From an uncultured Lachnospiraceae bacterium (GTDB lineage Bacteria; Bacillota; Clostridia; Lachnospirales; Lachnospiraceae): a DNA stretch of 64,000 nt. The DNA is taken from positions 40,891 to 104,890 of the forward strand of contig CAJUQY010000005.1 in the NCBI GenBank assembly GCA_910588815.1. The letters run 5' to 3'. The stretch's first letter is position 1. Every line of letters begins with the position of its first letter. Of this stretch, positions 35,015 to 44,662 are shown piece after piece. A program made the translations under genes and the position numbers. The notes below the pieces were generated by a model. That model worked only from the letters and a program-made list of their open reading frames with translations, made no database searches and had not been told where the DNA came from.

Positions 35015-35698
35015 TCATTCCTCAAAAATCTTGTCTATGATGGGGCTGCTGTCCTCATGGGGCTTCGGGACACGGAAGGTGCTGTAGACGATGAGGGCAA
35101 TCAGGGCAGCCGCCACAATGGTCACCAGCACGGCCAAGATACGGTTGTTTGGCTTCCGGAAGGGGAAATCGACAATAAAGAGGATTCCGACTACCAGGGG
35201 CACAATATGTAACAGTATCAGAAATACAAAATCCGGCAGGAAGAACTGAGTCATGAAGATCAAGGGCAGGACTACAGACATGGATGTGATGGGAAGCCCA
35301 TGGTAATAATGATTGGCACCGCCTTCTGTCTGCTGCCTTTTCCCTTCCAGCACATTGAAAAAGGCCAGACGGATCACCGAACAGACGCAGTAGACGGAAA
35401 TGATGAGCAGGCCCAGGATGCCCCGGACCCCCAGGAGATAACAGATCAGGGCGGGAAAGGCGCCGAAGCAGACCACGTCACAGAGGGAATCAATCTGTAT
35501 GCCGAAGGCCTTTTCGTCTTCGGTGCGGTCTTTTTTGGTGCGGGCGATCTTGCCGTCGAACATGTCGCATAAGCCTGAGAGAGCCAGGCAGATGATGGCG
35601 GTTTTGAAGTGCCCATGGATGGCCTGAGTCATTCCGAACACGGAAGAAATCAGGCTTAGATAAGTAAGAACCACCGTATAGTTATAAAATCCAATCAT
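35015..35698 (-). CDS. pssA: CDP-diacylglycerol-serine O-phosphatidyltransferase
   Basis: A 227-residue membrane protein. The CDP-alcohol phosphotransferase motif is complete: DMFDGKIAR, then GIQIDSLCD (D-x2-DG-x2-AR ... G-x3-D-x3-D). About six to seven hydrophobic segments. It produces phosphatidylserine for Psd. Its start overlaps the stop of the flippase-like gene by four bases, so the two are translationally coupled. Confidence 0.93.
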   Translation of the reverse strand: MIGFYNYTVVLTYLSLISSVFGMTQAIHGHFKTAIICLALSGLCDMFDGKIARTKKDRTEDEKAFGIQIDSLCDVVCFGAFPALICYLLGVRGILGLLIISVYCVCSVIRLAFFNVLEGKRQQTEGGANHYYHGLPITSMSVVLPLIFMTQFFLPDFVFLILLHIVPLVVGILFIVDFPFRKPNNRILAVLVTIVAAALIALIVYSTFRVPKPHEDSSPIIDKIFEE

Positions 35699-36750
35699 GT
35701 TGCTTGGCCTCCTGAGTTTGAATCTTTTGAATGTTCTCTTTCTATAATAAAGTGCGCAACCACAGTCATAACCGCACTGATGGTAAGCTGGGAATAGTAG
35801 CTGATCCCACGGCTTATGATCATGGCAGGCAAAAGCAGAGTGGGCCCGAAAATGGGGGCGAAAATGGATAAAAACAGTTTTTCGCTGATGCCCATTCCTC
35901 CCGGAAGAGGAAGCATATCCACCGCCAGGGAGATCATTCCCTGGAGGCAGATGATGGTAACCAGGTTTTCACCGGTAAGGCCGAAGGCCCGGTAGGTGAG
36001 CCAGGTGATAAAAAAGAGCAGGAGTCTCTGTGCTATGGTAATCAGAAAAGCACGGATGACCACCGGCTTGTGTTTCCAGTAGAATTCTCCGGCTGCATGA
36101 TAGTCGTCCATGGAGGCCTCCAGTTTTTTGAGGCGTTTTCCTTTTTTTCGAAGCAGGCGGAGACGCTCCAAAAGCCACAGGCCTTTTACCATGATCCATT
36201 TGGCCAGCTTCGGATGAAAGACCAGAATCATCATAAAGACGACACAGAATACGTTCAGGGCCAGTCCCAGGTACATCCAGAAGAGAACCGGATCCAGATA
36301 GTGCATGACGCGGCTGGGACGAATTATAAGGATCAGGACTCCCAGGACCACCAGGACCAGCTTGTAGGTGATTGTGACGATCATCAGGATCAGGGTGGAC
36401 TCTGGTATGGGGATGCGGTCTTTTTTCATGTAGTAAACCTGGGCGGGCTGTCCTCCCGTGGCAGAAGGCGTGATACAGCTGAAGAAAAATCCGATGAAGG
36501 AATACAGATAGCACCTGGATACCCGAACCTTGTATCCGAGAACCCGGAGCAGGTAACAGATGATCACGGATTCCCCCAGGATGAACGCTACCACGCATAT
36601 TACCCCCAAAAGGAGAAACACAGGATTTGCGGTTTTTACATAGGAAAAGACCAGATGCAGATCCTCTCCGCGGAATACTGCCCATATGGTCAGAGAAAAG
36701 ACCGTGAGCAGAAATACCAAATTTAACAGATTCTTCTTGTTGCTTCCCAT
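35695..36750 (-). CDS. Lysylphosphatidylglycerol synthase TM-region/flippase-like protein (UPF0104)
   Basis: A 351-residue protein with about eight membrane segments. The motifs SCITPSATGGQPAQ and LPLPGGMGISE are typical of the YbhN/MprF flippase domain family; the catalytic MprF synthase domain is absent. Encoded between PAP2 and PssA, it probably moves or handles a phospholipid made by this cluster. The transported lipid is inference. Confidence 0.85.
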   Translation of the reverse strand: MGSNKKNLLNLVFLLTVFSLTIWAVFRGEDLHLVFSYVKTANPVFLLLGVICVVAFILGESVIICYLLRVLGYKVRVSRCYLYSFIGFFFSCITPSATGGQPAQVYYMKKDRIPIPESTLILMIVTITYKLVLVVLGVLILIIRPSRVMHYLDPVLFWMYLGLALNVFCVVFMMILVFHPKLAKWIMVKGLWLLERLRLLRKKGKRLKKLEASMDDYHAAGEFYWKHKPVVIRAFLITIAQRLLLFFITWLTYRAFGLTGENLVTIICLQGMISLAVDMLPLPGGMGISEKLFLSIFAPIFGPTLLLPAMIISRGISYYSQLTISAVMTVVAHFIIEREHSKDSNSGGQAT

Positions 36751-36769
36751 AAAGTCCTTCCTGTTTGTG

Positions 36770-37453
36770 TCAAGATTCTTTTAGATGTCCCCAGACTTTT
36801 TTATTGATGGCTTCAAAAAAATTCATGATCGGCCTGTACCAGTCATATTTCATAGACAGCGCCCAGCAAAGCTGAGCCAGCCCGATGCCGCCGATGACAT
36901 CGATCAGATAATGCTGTTTGGTGAACTGGGTGGACAGACAGATCAAAACGGTAAAGATCAGGGAAAAGACCTGATACCATTTTGGAATGCGGTTTTGCCC
37001 GCGGATGCCCACATAGCAGAACCAGCTGGTCAGGCAGTGAATGGACGGGAACAGGTTGGTGGGGGCATCGATGGCATAGAGCCACCGCATGATTTCTTCC
37101 CAAATCCCGTTTCCGGTCACCTCCGGCCGCACGTTGGTGGTCGGAAGCAGTACAAAAAAGATTCCGCAGACAAGGCGGGAGAGGATGTCTGCCGTCACGA
37201 AGCGGTACAGGCGCTCTTTCCCCAGCCCCGCGATCAGAAGATAGTTGACGACCCAGAATATATAGCAGATAAAGTAGATGCTGACCCATTCCGGGCGGAA
37301 AGGAATCATCCGGTCCAGGGGGGTCGTAAGGTCGTAGTGGCGAGCGCCCTCCATGAAGATCCGCAGGATAAAATATACGATGTCATTGATCAGAAAACAG
37401 GTAAGCAGCGGAATCAACCCGTCAAAGGGAAGGCGCGATAACAGTTTCTTCAT
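36770..37453 (-). CDS. PAP2-family membrane phosphatase
   Basis: A 227-residue protein with about six membrane segments. The C-terminal PAP2 motifs FPSIHCLTSW (PSxH) and TKQHYLIDVIGG (H-x3-D) are visible; the first motif (KxxxxxxRP) is less clear. Such enzymes remove phosphate from phosphatidic acid, phosphatidylglycerophosphate or polyprenyl diphosphate. First gene of the minus-strand lipid operon, 19 bases before the flippase-like gene. Confidence 0.85.
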   Translation of the reverse strand: MKKLLSRLPFDGLIPLLTCFLINDIVYFILRIFMEGARHYDLTTPLDRMIPFRPEWVSIYFICYIFWVVNYLLIAGLGKERLYRFVTADILSRLVCGIFFVLLPTTNVRPEVTGNGIWEEIMRWLYAIDAPTNLFPSIHCLTSWFCYVGIRGQNRIPKWYQVFSLIFTVLICLSTQFTKQHYLIDVIGGIGLAQLCWALSMKYDWYRPIMNFFEAINKKVWGHLKES

Positions 37454-37477
37454 AAACTAATATACAATCAAGTCCTT

Positions 37478-37518
37478 GAAAAAGAACTGCCCGGAGGAAT
37501 TTGGACCTGCCGGGCAGT
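37478..37518 (-). terminator. Rho-independent terminator of the sodium symporter gene
   Basis: On the minus strand ACTGCCCGG pairs with CCGGGCAGT (nine pairs) and is followed by TTCTTTTTC. It lies 20 bases after the symporter stop and before the PAP2 gene. Confidence 0.85.
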
Positions 37519-37537
37519 AACCGGTTGTCGTGTGTCG

Positions 37538-38893
37538 TCAGATACTGATGATGCCGAAGGCGCTCAGCACGGAGCTTATGAGGATTGCCACGATGCAGAT
37601 AGGGGCCAGGTACTTGATCACGACGATGAACAGGCCTTTTCCCTTGAAGCCGGCTCCCTCTGCCTCTGCCTCTTCGATGATGGTCTTGGGCTTTAGGATG
37701 TAGCCTACCAGGATGCAGGTTAAGAAGGCCACAACGGGCATCAGGACGCTGTTGCTCACAAAGTCGAAGAAATCCAGGAAAGCCATGCCGATGATCTGGA
37801 CCTGGGCGAGAACGCCGTAGCCGAGGGCAGACAGGCTTCCGAGGGCGATCAGGATCACTGCCGCCACGATACAGCTGGTCATCCGATTCATTCCCGTTTT
37901 GTCGCAGATAATGGATACTACCGTCTCCGTCAGGGAAATGGCGGAGGTCAGGGCTGCAAACAGCACCAACAGGAAGAACAGGGTCCCGATGATGTTGGTG
38001 ACGGCGATGCTTCCGAATACTTTCGGGAGCGTCATGAACATAAGGCCGGGCCCTGCGTTAATATCTGCGCCTCCGGTGAAGGAGAATACGGCAGGGATGA
38101 CCATAAGGCCGGCCAGGAATGCGATGCCGGTGTCAAAAATCTCAATCTGATGGACAGAGGCCGTCAGATGGGAGTCTTTTTTCATATAGGAGCCGTAGGT
38201 GATCATAATGCCCATGGCAAGGGACATAGAATAAAACAGCTGCCCCATGGCCGCCAGGATCGTGGTTGCGGAAAATTTGCTGAAATCCGGTTTCAGGTAG
38301 TAGATTACGCCGTCCATGGCTCCGGGCAGGGTGAGGCAATAGATGGCAATGCCCAGGGAAAGGAGTACCAGCAGAGGCATCATGACCTTGCTGACCTTTT
38401 CCACGCCTTTTTCCACGCCGGTCATGACGATGATCACGGTGATGGCTACGAAAATGATGAACCACATCATGGGCGAGGTGGACGAAATGAATTCGGTGAA
38501 ATAATTGCCGTCGGCCAGGGCAGAACCGCCGCCGGTCCCGTAGACGAACAGATATTTGACGACCCATCCGCCGATTACACAGTAATAGGGAGTGATGATG
38601 ATGGGCACCAGGGATGCCAGCGGCCCCAGGAAACGGAACCGTTTATCAAGGACGCCGTAGGCATGGATGGCGCTCTGCCTGGTTTTTCGTCCGATGGCGA
38701 TCTCCGCCACCATCAGGGCAAAACCGAAGGTGACGGCCAGGATCAGGTAAACCAAGAGGAAGATCCCTCCCCCGTACTTGGCGGCCAGGTAGGGGAAACG
38801 CCAGATGTTCCCGAGTCCTACCGCAGAACCGGCAGCGGCCAGGACGAATCCCAGCTTTCCGGAGAAACTGCTTCTTTTTGTCGTTTGTTCCAT
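37538..38893 (-). CDS. Sodium-dependent transporter, NSS/SNF family
   Basis: A 451-residue symporter with about eleven to twelve membrane segments. The start at 38893 has GGAGGG upstream; the longer frame is a leader. GSAVGLGNIWRFPYL in the first segment is the family signature and Na+/substrate site. Bacterial members import amino acids such as tryptophan, tyrosine or leucine with sodium. It has its own promoter and terminator. Confidence 0.93.
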   Translation of the reverse strand: MEQTTKRSSFSGKLGFVLAAAGSAVGLGNIWRFPYLAAKYGGGIFLLVYLILAVTFGFALMVAEIAIGRKTRQSAIHAYGVLDKRFRFLGPLASLVPIIITPYYCVIGGWVVKYLFVYGTGGGSALADGNYFTEFISSTSPMMWFIIFVAITVIIVMTGVEKGVEKVSKVMMPLLVLLSLGIAIYCLTLPGAMDGVIYYLKPDFSKFSATTILAAMGQLFYSMSLAMGIMITYGSYMKKDSHLTASVHQIEIFDTGIAFLAGLMVIPAVFSFTGGADINAGPGLMFMTLPKVFGSIAVTNIIGTLFFLLVLFAALTSAISLTETVVSIICDKTGMNRMTSCIVAAVILIALGSLSALGYGVLAQVQIIGMAFLDFFDFVSNSVLMPVVAFLTCILVGYILKPKTIIEEAEAEGAGFKGKGLFIVVIKYLAPICIVAILISSVLSAFGIISI

Positions 38894-38924
38894 ACTTTTC
38901 CCTCCAAAATAGTCATTTCTCTCT

Positions 38925-38953
38925 AGTTTACAATAAAATTGTAAAAGGGACAA
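38925..38953 (-). promoter_or_regulatory. Probable promoter of the sodium symporter gene
   Basis: On the minus strand TTGTCC, 17-base spacer, TAAACT. It lies 32 bases before the start at 38893. The spacer contains the small palindrome ACAATTTTATTGT. Confidence 0.5.
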
Positions 38954-39073
38954 GGGAAAAGTGAATTTTCCGTGAAAATCCTAAAATTTATATTATTGGA
39001 TAATTCTCTATTTTTTCCCTATTTCTTTTTTCTTGTTTTGCAAATTTATCAAAAAAAGGCGAAGGGATTTCCT

Positions 39074-39101
39074 TTGCGATTCAAAGGGAATGTGGTATAC
39101 T
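39074..39101 (+). promoter_or_regulatory. Promoter in front of the dGTPase-like gene and the dnaG-rpoD cluster
   Basis: TTGCGA (39074-39079), 16-base spacer, TATACT (39096-39101), 30 bases before the gene start. Divergent from the symporter promoter. Confidence 0.65.
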
Positions 39102-39131
39102 TTTAGATATATGTACAGAGGAGGCGGGGGA

Positions 39132-40136
39132 ATGAATATCAGGGAACAGCTGGAGGCGCTGGAGGAGGCCATCCTAAGTCCTTACGCGGCGCTCAGCAGG
39201 GATACGAGGGGACGGCAGAGGGAGGAGGAACTGTGTGATATCCGGCCGGCTTATCAGAGAGACAGGGACCGGATCCTCCATTCCAAGTCCTTTCGCCGTT
39301 TAAAGCATAAGACGCAGGTTTTTCTTTCCCCGGTGGGAGATCATTACCGGACCAGGCTGACCCACACCCTGGAGGTGGCTCAGATCGCCAGGAGCATTTC
39401 TAAATCCCTGCGGCTCAATGAGGAACTGACGGAGGCCATTGCCCTGGGCCACGACCTGGGCCATACCCCCTTCGGCCATGCGGGGGAGGCGGCTCTCAAC
39501 TGCGTCTGCGCCGGCGGTTTTGCCCACTATAAGCAGAGTGTGCGGGTGGTGGAACGGCTGGAGAAAAATGGGGCGGGTTTAAATCTGACCTGGGAAGTGC
39601 GGGACGGTATTTTGAATCACCGGACGTCGGGGAATCCATCGACGCTGGAGGGGAAGGTGGTACGCCTTTCCGACAAGATCGCCTACATAAACCATGACAT
39701 TGACGATGCTATCCGGGCGGGGATTCTCAAGGAAACGGATCTTCCGGCGGAATATACGGACGTCCTGGGGCATACCGTAAGAGAGCGGCTGAATACCATT
39801 ATCCACAATATTATCGGAGAGAGTGTGGGAAAGCCGGAGATCCGGATGTCTCCGGAAGTGGAGACGGCCATGGGTAAGCTCCGCAGTTTTATGTTTGAGC
39901 ATGTTTACACCAACAGCGTGTCCAAGGAAGAAGATCCCAAGGCCAAGGAGCTTTTAGTTGCGCTGTTTGAGTATTACCGGAAGCACACAGGAGAGCTTCC
40001 TGAGGAATATTTGTGCCTGATGGAGCAGGGAGAAACGGAGGAGCGGGTGGTCTGTGATTATATCGCCGGCATGAGCGACGGTTATGCCATAGACACTTTT
40101 ACTGAGCTGTTTGTGCCGAAGGCCTGGAAAAGCTGA
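39132..40136 (+). CDS. dgt: dGTP triphosphohydrolase-like HD-domain protein
   Basis: A 334-residue cytosolic HD hydrolase. The ATG at 39132 follows GAGGCGGGGG; the upstream in-frame ATGs lie in the promoter region. RLTHTLEVAQIA and HDLGHTPFGHAGE give the metal-binding H...HD...D set. The family hydrolyses dGTP or other dNTPs to the nucleoside and triphosphate. It directly precedes dnaG, with 14 bases between, the usual arrangement in Clostridia. Confidence 0.9.
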   Translation: MNIREQLEALEEAILSPYAALSRDTRGRQREEELCDIRPAYQRDRDRILHSKSFRRLKHKTQVFLSPVGDHYRTRLTHTLEVAQIARSISKSLRLNEELTEAIALGHDLGHTPFGHAGEAALNCVCAGGFAHYKQSVRVVERLEKNGAGLNLTWEVRDGILNHRTSGNPSTLEGKVVRLSDKIAYINHDIDDAIRAGILKETDLPAEYTDVLGHTVRERLNTIIHNIIGESVGKPEIRMSPEVETAMGKLRSFMFEHVYTNSVSKEEDPKAKELLVALFEYYRKHTGELPEEYLCLMEQGETEERVVCDYIAGMSDGYAIDTFTELFVPKAWKS

Positions 40137-40150
40137 CTGAGGTGGGACTT

Positions 40151-41905
40151 ATGTATTATCCGGATGAACTGGTGGAAGAGGTTCGGGCCAGAAGCGACAT
40201 TGTGGATGTGATCTCTTCTTATGTGAAATTGCAGAAGAAGGGCGGCACTTATTTTGGGCTTTGTCCGTTCCATAATGAGAAGACGCCGTCTTTTTCGGTG
40301 ACGCCGGGAAAGCAGATGTATTACTGCTTTGGCTGCGGGGCCGGAGGGAACGTGATTACATTTTTGATGGAGTATGAGAATTACACGTTCAGGGAGGCGC
40401 TGGAGGCTCTGGCGGACCGGGCCGGGATAGAGCTCCCTAAAGGGGAGGAAAGCGCCGAGGCAAAAAGACAGGCGGATCTCAGAGCCAGGCTCCTCACGGT
40501 CAATAAGGAGGCCGGGCGGTATTTCTATTATCAGCTCAAGGGGCCGAACGGTGGCCGGGCCTATGAGTATCTAAAGGGCCGGGGACTTTCGGACGAGACG
40601 ATCAAGCGGTTTGGCCTCGGATATTCCAATGTATACCGGGACGATCTTTACCGGTATCTGAGGAAAAAGGGCTTTCCGGACGAACTTTTAAAAGAAAGCG
40701 GCCTTGTGAAAATCGAGGAGCGGGGCGCCCACGACCGGTTCTGGAACCGGGCCATGTTTCCCATCATGGATGTGAACGGGAAGATCATTGGTTTTGGCGG
40801 CCGGGTCATGGGGGAGGGGGAGCCCAAATATCTGAACTCCCCGGAGACCAGGGTTTTTGACAAGAGCCGGAACCTTTACGGGCTCAACTATGCGAGAACT
40901 GCCAGGAAGCCTTATCTCCTGCTCTGTGAGGGGTACATGGATGTGATCTCCCTGCATCAGGCCGGTTTTACGAATGCCGTGGCTTCCCTGGGAACAGCTC
41001 TCACGGCGGGCCATGCAAATCTCCTGCACCGCTATACGGAGCAGGTGGTCCTGACTTACGACAGCGACGGAGCCGGAGTGAAGGCGGCTCTCAGAGCCAT
41101 TCCCATTCTCAAGGAGGCCGGCATTTCGGCGAAGGTTCTGAATTTAAAGCCCTACAAGGATCCGGACGAGTTTATCAAAGCCCTGGGCCGGGAGGCTTTT
41201 GAGGAGCGGATTGCCCAGGCAAAAAACAGTTTCTTTTTTGAGACGGATGTGCTGTACGGCCAGTATGATATGAATGACCCGGAGCAGAAGACAGCCTTCC
41301 ACAATGCCCTTGCAGAAAAATTTTTGCGGTTTAAGGAGCGGCTGGAGCGGGAAAACTATATGGAGGCGGCGGCCAGGAAATACCTGATCGACTATGAAAG
41401 CTTAAAGGACCTGGTAAACGCCATGGGCGGCCGGAGCGGCCTTGGGGGCGGCGCCGGAAGGAGCAGGGGCCAGAAGGAAAAGCGGGAGAAGCCGGACGGG
41501 ATCCGCCAGTCACAGAAGCTTCTTCTCACCTGGCTCATAGAGGACGCACGGGTGTATCCGGCGCTGAAGGGGATTCTTTCGCCAAAGGATTTCACGGAGG
41601 ATTTATACCGGAGGGCGGCCGGGATGGTCTATGAGGGCCTGGAGTCGGGAAACCTTTCTCCGGCAGACATTTTAAATCATTTTATCAACGACGAAGATGA
41701 GTATAAGGAAGTGGCATCGCTGTTCCACACTTCTCTTTCGGAACTGACAAAGGAAGAACAAGAGAAAGCCTTCCGGGAGACGGTAGGGAGGGTAAAACGC
41801 TACAGCTTGGAGGAACAGATCCGGAATGTGACGGATATTTCTCTTCTGCAGGCACTTATGAAAGAGCAGGCAGAGCTAAGCGGATTGCATATTTCTCTTA
41901 ATTAA
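40151..41905 (+). CDS. dnaG: DNA primase
   Basis: A 584-residue primase that makes RNA primers at the fork. Start at 40151 with GAGGTGGG upstream. The zinc domain has CPFHNEKTPSF and CFGCGAGG, the Toprim domain LLCEGYMDVISLHQ and the DSDGAG acidic motif, and the C-terminal helicase-binding region is present. A Gly/Arg-rich linker lies near residue 440. Part of the dnaG-rpoD operon (51-base gap). Confidence 0.97.
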   Translation: MYYPDELVEEVRARSDIVDVISSYVKLQKKGGTYFGLCPFHNEKTPSFSVTPGKQMYYCFGCGAGGNVITFLMEYENYTFREALEALADRAGIELPKGEESAEAKRQADLRARLLTVNKEAGRYFYYQLKGPNGGRAYEYLKGRGLSDETIKRFGLGYSNVYRDDLYRYLRKKGFPDELLKESGLVKIEERGAHDRFWNRAMFPIMDVNGKIIGFGGRVMGEGEPKYLNSPETRVFDKSRNLYGLNYARTARKPYLLLCEGYMDVISLHQAGFTNAVASLGTALTAGHANLLHRYTEQVVLTYDSDGAGVKAALRAIPILKEAGISAKVLNLKPYKDPDEFIKALGREAFEERIAQAKNSFFFETDVLYGQYDMNDPEQKTAFHNALAEKFLRFKERLERENYMEAAARKYLIDYESLKDLVNAMGGRSGLGGGAGRSRGQKEKREKPDGIRQSQKLLLTWLIEDARVYPALKGILSPKDFTEDLYRRAAGMVYEGLESGNLSPADILNHFINDEDEYKEVASLFHTSLSELTKEEQEKAFRETVGRVKRYSLEEQIRNVTDISLLQALMKEQAELSGLHISLN

Positions 41906-41956
41906 GGAAATACTTTGTGCAACAGCAGTAGACGGTGACGGAAGGATGGGAGTTAT

Positions 41957-43042
41957 ATGGAGGCGGTGAATCTCCGACTGGAGGACAAGCTGGCGGGGCT
42001 GATTTTGCTGGCGGCACAAAAGAAAAATATTCTGGATTATCAGGATATCATGGAGGCACTGGAAGAGGACAGCCTGAATGCGGACAGCGTTGACCGGACC
42101 TTTCAGGTACTGGAGGCCGCAGGCGTGGAAGTGCGGAGCGAGTTTGCGGAGGCATTTCCGGAGGAAGAGGCGGCGGTGGAAGAGTTTCCTCTCAAACAGG
42201 AGACGGAGGGAGCCTCGGAGGAGGATCCGGTCCGGCTTTATCTGAAGGAAATCGGGAAGGTGCCTCTTCTCACGCCGGGAGAGGAGATCCGGCTTGCCAG
42301 GCAGATCGAAGAGGGGAGCGAAGATGCGGCCAGACGGCTGGCGGAGGCCAATCTCCGGCTGGTGGTGAGTGTCGCCAAGCGGTATGCCGGCCGGGGTATG
42401 CAGTTTCTGGATCTGATTCAGGAAGGGAATCTGGGCCTTATGAAGGCGGTGGAAAAATTTGACTATCGAAAAGGCTATAAATTCAGCACCTATGCTACCT
42501 GGTGGATTCGTCAGGCCATTACCAGAGCCATTGCGGACCAGGGCAGGACGATCCGTATTCCGGTCCACATGGTGGAGACCATCAATCGGGTCATCCGCAT
42601 TTCCAGGAAGCTGACCCAGGAGTATGGGAGGGAGCCGAGCCCGGAGGAAATCGCGGAGCATATGAAGCTCTCCCCGGACAAGGTGCGGGAGATCATGCGC
42701 TTTTCCATGGAGCCTGTATCCCTGGAGACGCCGGTGGGAGAAGAGGACGACAGCCATTTATCGGATTTCATCCAGGATGACCGGGTTCAGGTACCGGCTG
42801 AGGCGGCGGATTTTTCCATGTTGAGAGAGCAGCTGGGAGAAGTGTTATGTACGCTGACAGACAGGGAGAGACAAGTACTATGTATGCGGTTTGGCCTTTT
42901 GGACGGCGAGGGACGAACCTTGGAGGAAGTGGGGCGGGAATTCAATGTGACCAGGGAACGGATCCGCCAGATTGAGGCCAAGGCGCTCAGAAAGCTGCGC
43001 CATCCCAGCAGGAGCCGGAAATTGAAGGACTTTTTGGAGTAG
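41957..43042 (+). CDS. rpoD: Primary sigma factor (sigma-70/SigA)
   Basis: A 361-residue housekeeping sigma factor, similar in length to other Firmicute SigA proteins. Region 1.1 is present at the N-terminus. Region 2 shows YATWWIRQAITRAI and DQGRTIRIPVHM, and region 4.2 ends with TRERIRQIEAKALRKLRHP. No large insert between 1.2 and 2.1. Follows dnaG and precedes trmK. Confidence 0.97.
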   Translation: MEAVNLRLEDKLAGLILLAAQKKNILDYQDIMEALEEDSLNADSVDRTFQVLEAAGVEVRSEFAEAFPEEEAAVEEFPLKQETEGASEEDPVRLYLKEIGKVPLLTPGEEIRLARQIEEGSEDAARRLAEANLRLVVSVAKRYAGRGMQFLDLIQEGNLGLMKAVEKFDYRKGYKFSTYATWWIRQAITRAIADQGRTIRIPVHMVETINRVIRISRKLTQEYGREPSPEEIAEHMKLSPDKVREIMRFSMEPVSLETPVGEEDDSHLSDFIQDDRVQVPAEAADFSMLREQLGEVLCTLTDRERQVLCMRFGLLDGEGRTLEEVGREFNVTRERIRQIEAKALRKLRHPSRSRKLKDFLE

Positions 43043-43057
43043 TGACGGGAGAAACGG

Positions 43058-43798
43058 ATGGATAAGGAAAACAAGGGAAAATTACTTTCGCCCAGGCTCC
43101 GGGCTATCGGGGCTATGGTGGAGACGGGAAGCCGCCTGGCGGATATCGGGACGGATCACGGGTATCTGCCCATCCAGCTTCTTATGGAGGGAAGGATTCC
43201 GTCGGCCATTGCCATGGACGTGAGACAGGGGCCGCTCCTTCGGGCGAGGGCCCACATGGAGGAGCGGGGGCTTTCCGGCCGGATGGAGCTTCGTCTTGGC
43301 GACGGGTTTTCGGCTCTCCTGCCGGGAGAGGCGGACGCTGCGGTTCTCGCCGGAATGGGAGGCCCGCTGATGGTGCGGCTTCTCGCGGAGGGTCGGGAAA
43401 TTGTAGACACGCTTCAATATGTGGTGCTCTCGCCCCAGTCGGAAATTCCGGGGGTGCGCCGTTATCTTTTAGAAAATGGCTATCGGATTCTTATGGAAGA
43501 CATGGTTTTTGACGAAAGAAAATATTATACGGTGATAAAAGCCGCACTTCGGATGGAGAGGGAGCCGGATGGAGAAGAAGCCTGGGATGAGACAGAGGAG
43601 ACTTACGGGCGATATCTGCTCCGTTCCGGGAACCCGGCGGTGTCAGCCTTTCTTCAAAAGGAGAAGCGGACATATGAAACCATAAGGGAAGAGCTTTTGG
43701 CGGCCGGAGGAGAACGGGCAAAGGAGCGGCTTTCTCAGGTGGAGAGGGAGCTTGGGATTCTGGAAAAGGCCTCTGCCATGGCGGAGGCGGCGCAGTAG
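43058..43798 (+). CDS. trmK: tRNA (adenine22-N1)-methyltransferase
   Basis: A 246-residue SAM-dependent methyltransferase. LADIGTDHGYLPIQLL is the SAM motif and LAGMGGPLMV the catalytic-site motif of TrmK, which methylates A22 in some tRNAs. The position directly after rpoD and before the Nif3-like gene is conserved in Firmicutes. Confidence 0.9.
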   Translation: MDKENKGKLLSPRLRAIGAMVETGSRLADIGTDHGYLPIQLLMEGRIPSAIAMDVRQGPLLRARAHMEERGLSGRMELRLGDGFSALLPGEADAAVLAGMGGPLMVRLLAEGREIVDTLQYVVLSPQSEIPGVRRYLLENGYRILMEDMVFDERKYYTVIKAALRMEREPDGEEAWDETEETYGRYLLRSGNPAVSAFLQKEKRTYETIREELLAAGGERAKERLSQVERELGILEKASAMAEAAQ

Positions 43799-43813
43799 GG
43801 AGGAGTGGGAAAC

Positions 43814-44614
43814 GTGAAAACATGCGGGGAGATTGCCGCCTGGTTTGACCGGGAATGGCCGGAGGATTTGGCCGAATCCTGGGATAATGTGGGGCTTTTG
43901 GCAGGCAGGGCAGATAAAGAGGTACATATCGTTTACGTGGCGCTGGATGCCACGGAAAAAGTCATAGAGGCGGCTGTCCGGGCAGGGGCGGACATGCTGG
44001 TTACCCACCATCCGCTGATCTTCGGAGGCGTAAAGCATGTGAGCGACCAGGATGCCCTGGGGCGGAGGCTTTTGGCACTGATAGGGGCAGATATCTCCTG
44101 TTACAGCGGCCATACCAGTTTTGATATTGCAAAAGGCGGAATGGCAGATCTGGCGGCAGAACGGCTTGGCCTGTTTGATAAAGAAAAGGCGCTCTTTCCG
44201 CTTCAGGTGACGGGGGAACAGGGGGATGTCTCTGTGGGTATCGGAAAGGTGGGCGATTTGAGAGAGGCGCTTACGGTGGAAGAGCTTTCAGGGATTGTGA
44301 AGGAGCGGTTCGGGATTCCGGCGGTGACCGTCTATTCTGCCGGAAACAGGATCAAGAGGGCCGCAATTTCGCCCGGTTCGGGAAAGAGCATGGGAAAGGA
44401 GGCAATTCGTTCGGGGGCGGATGTGCTGATAACCGGAGATATGGGACACCATGAGGGACTGGATCTGGTGGCTGAGGGAGTATCCCTCATAGATGCGGGC
44501 CATTACGGCCTGGAACATATCTTTATAGAGGCAGTGGCAGAGAAGCTTCAGGCGGCGGATGCCTCTCTCACGGTGATTAAGGATCCGGTTGCTTATCCGT
44601 GCCGGGTTTTGTGA
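43814..44614 (+). CDS. Nif3-like dinuclear metal centre protein (YqfO family)
   Basis: About 266 residues from a GTG at 43814, ten bases after GGGAGG; a GTG at 43805 is too close to that site. AESWDNVGLL, LVTHHPLIFGG and the late VLITGDMGHHE supply the His/Asp/Glu ligands of the two-metal site. No middle PII-like insert, so the short form. Biochemical role of the family is not settled. Confidence 0.88.
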   Translation: MKTCGEIAAWFDREWPEDLAESWDNVGLLAGRADKEVHIVYVALDATEKVIEAAVRAGADMLVTHHPLIFGGVKHVSDQDALGRRLLALIGADISCYSGHTSFDIAKGGMADLAAERLGLFDKEKALFPLQVTGEQGDVSVGIGKVGDLREALTVEELSGIVKERFGIPAVTVYSAGNRIKRAAISPGSGKSMGKEAIRSGADVLITGDMGHHEGLDLVAEGVSLIDAGHYGLEHIFIEAVAEKLQAADASLTVIKDPVAYPCRVL

Positions 44615-44662
44615 CAGAAGGAAATTTAACATGAGGATAAAAGAACCAGAGGAGGATTTTTT

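Noticed and set aside
38150..38926. 258-codon plus-strand frame antisense to the sodium symporter
   Set aside because: Asp/Gly/His-rich shadow of membrane-protein codons; the symporter reading is unambiguous.
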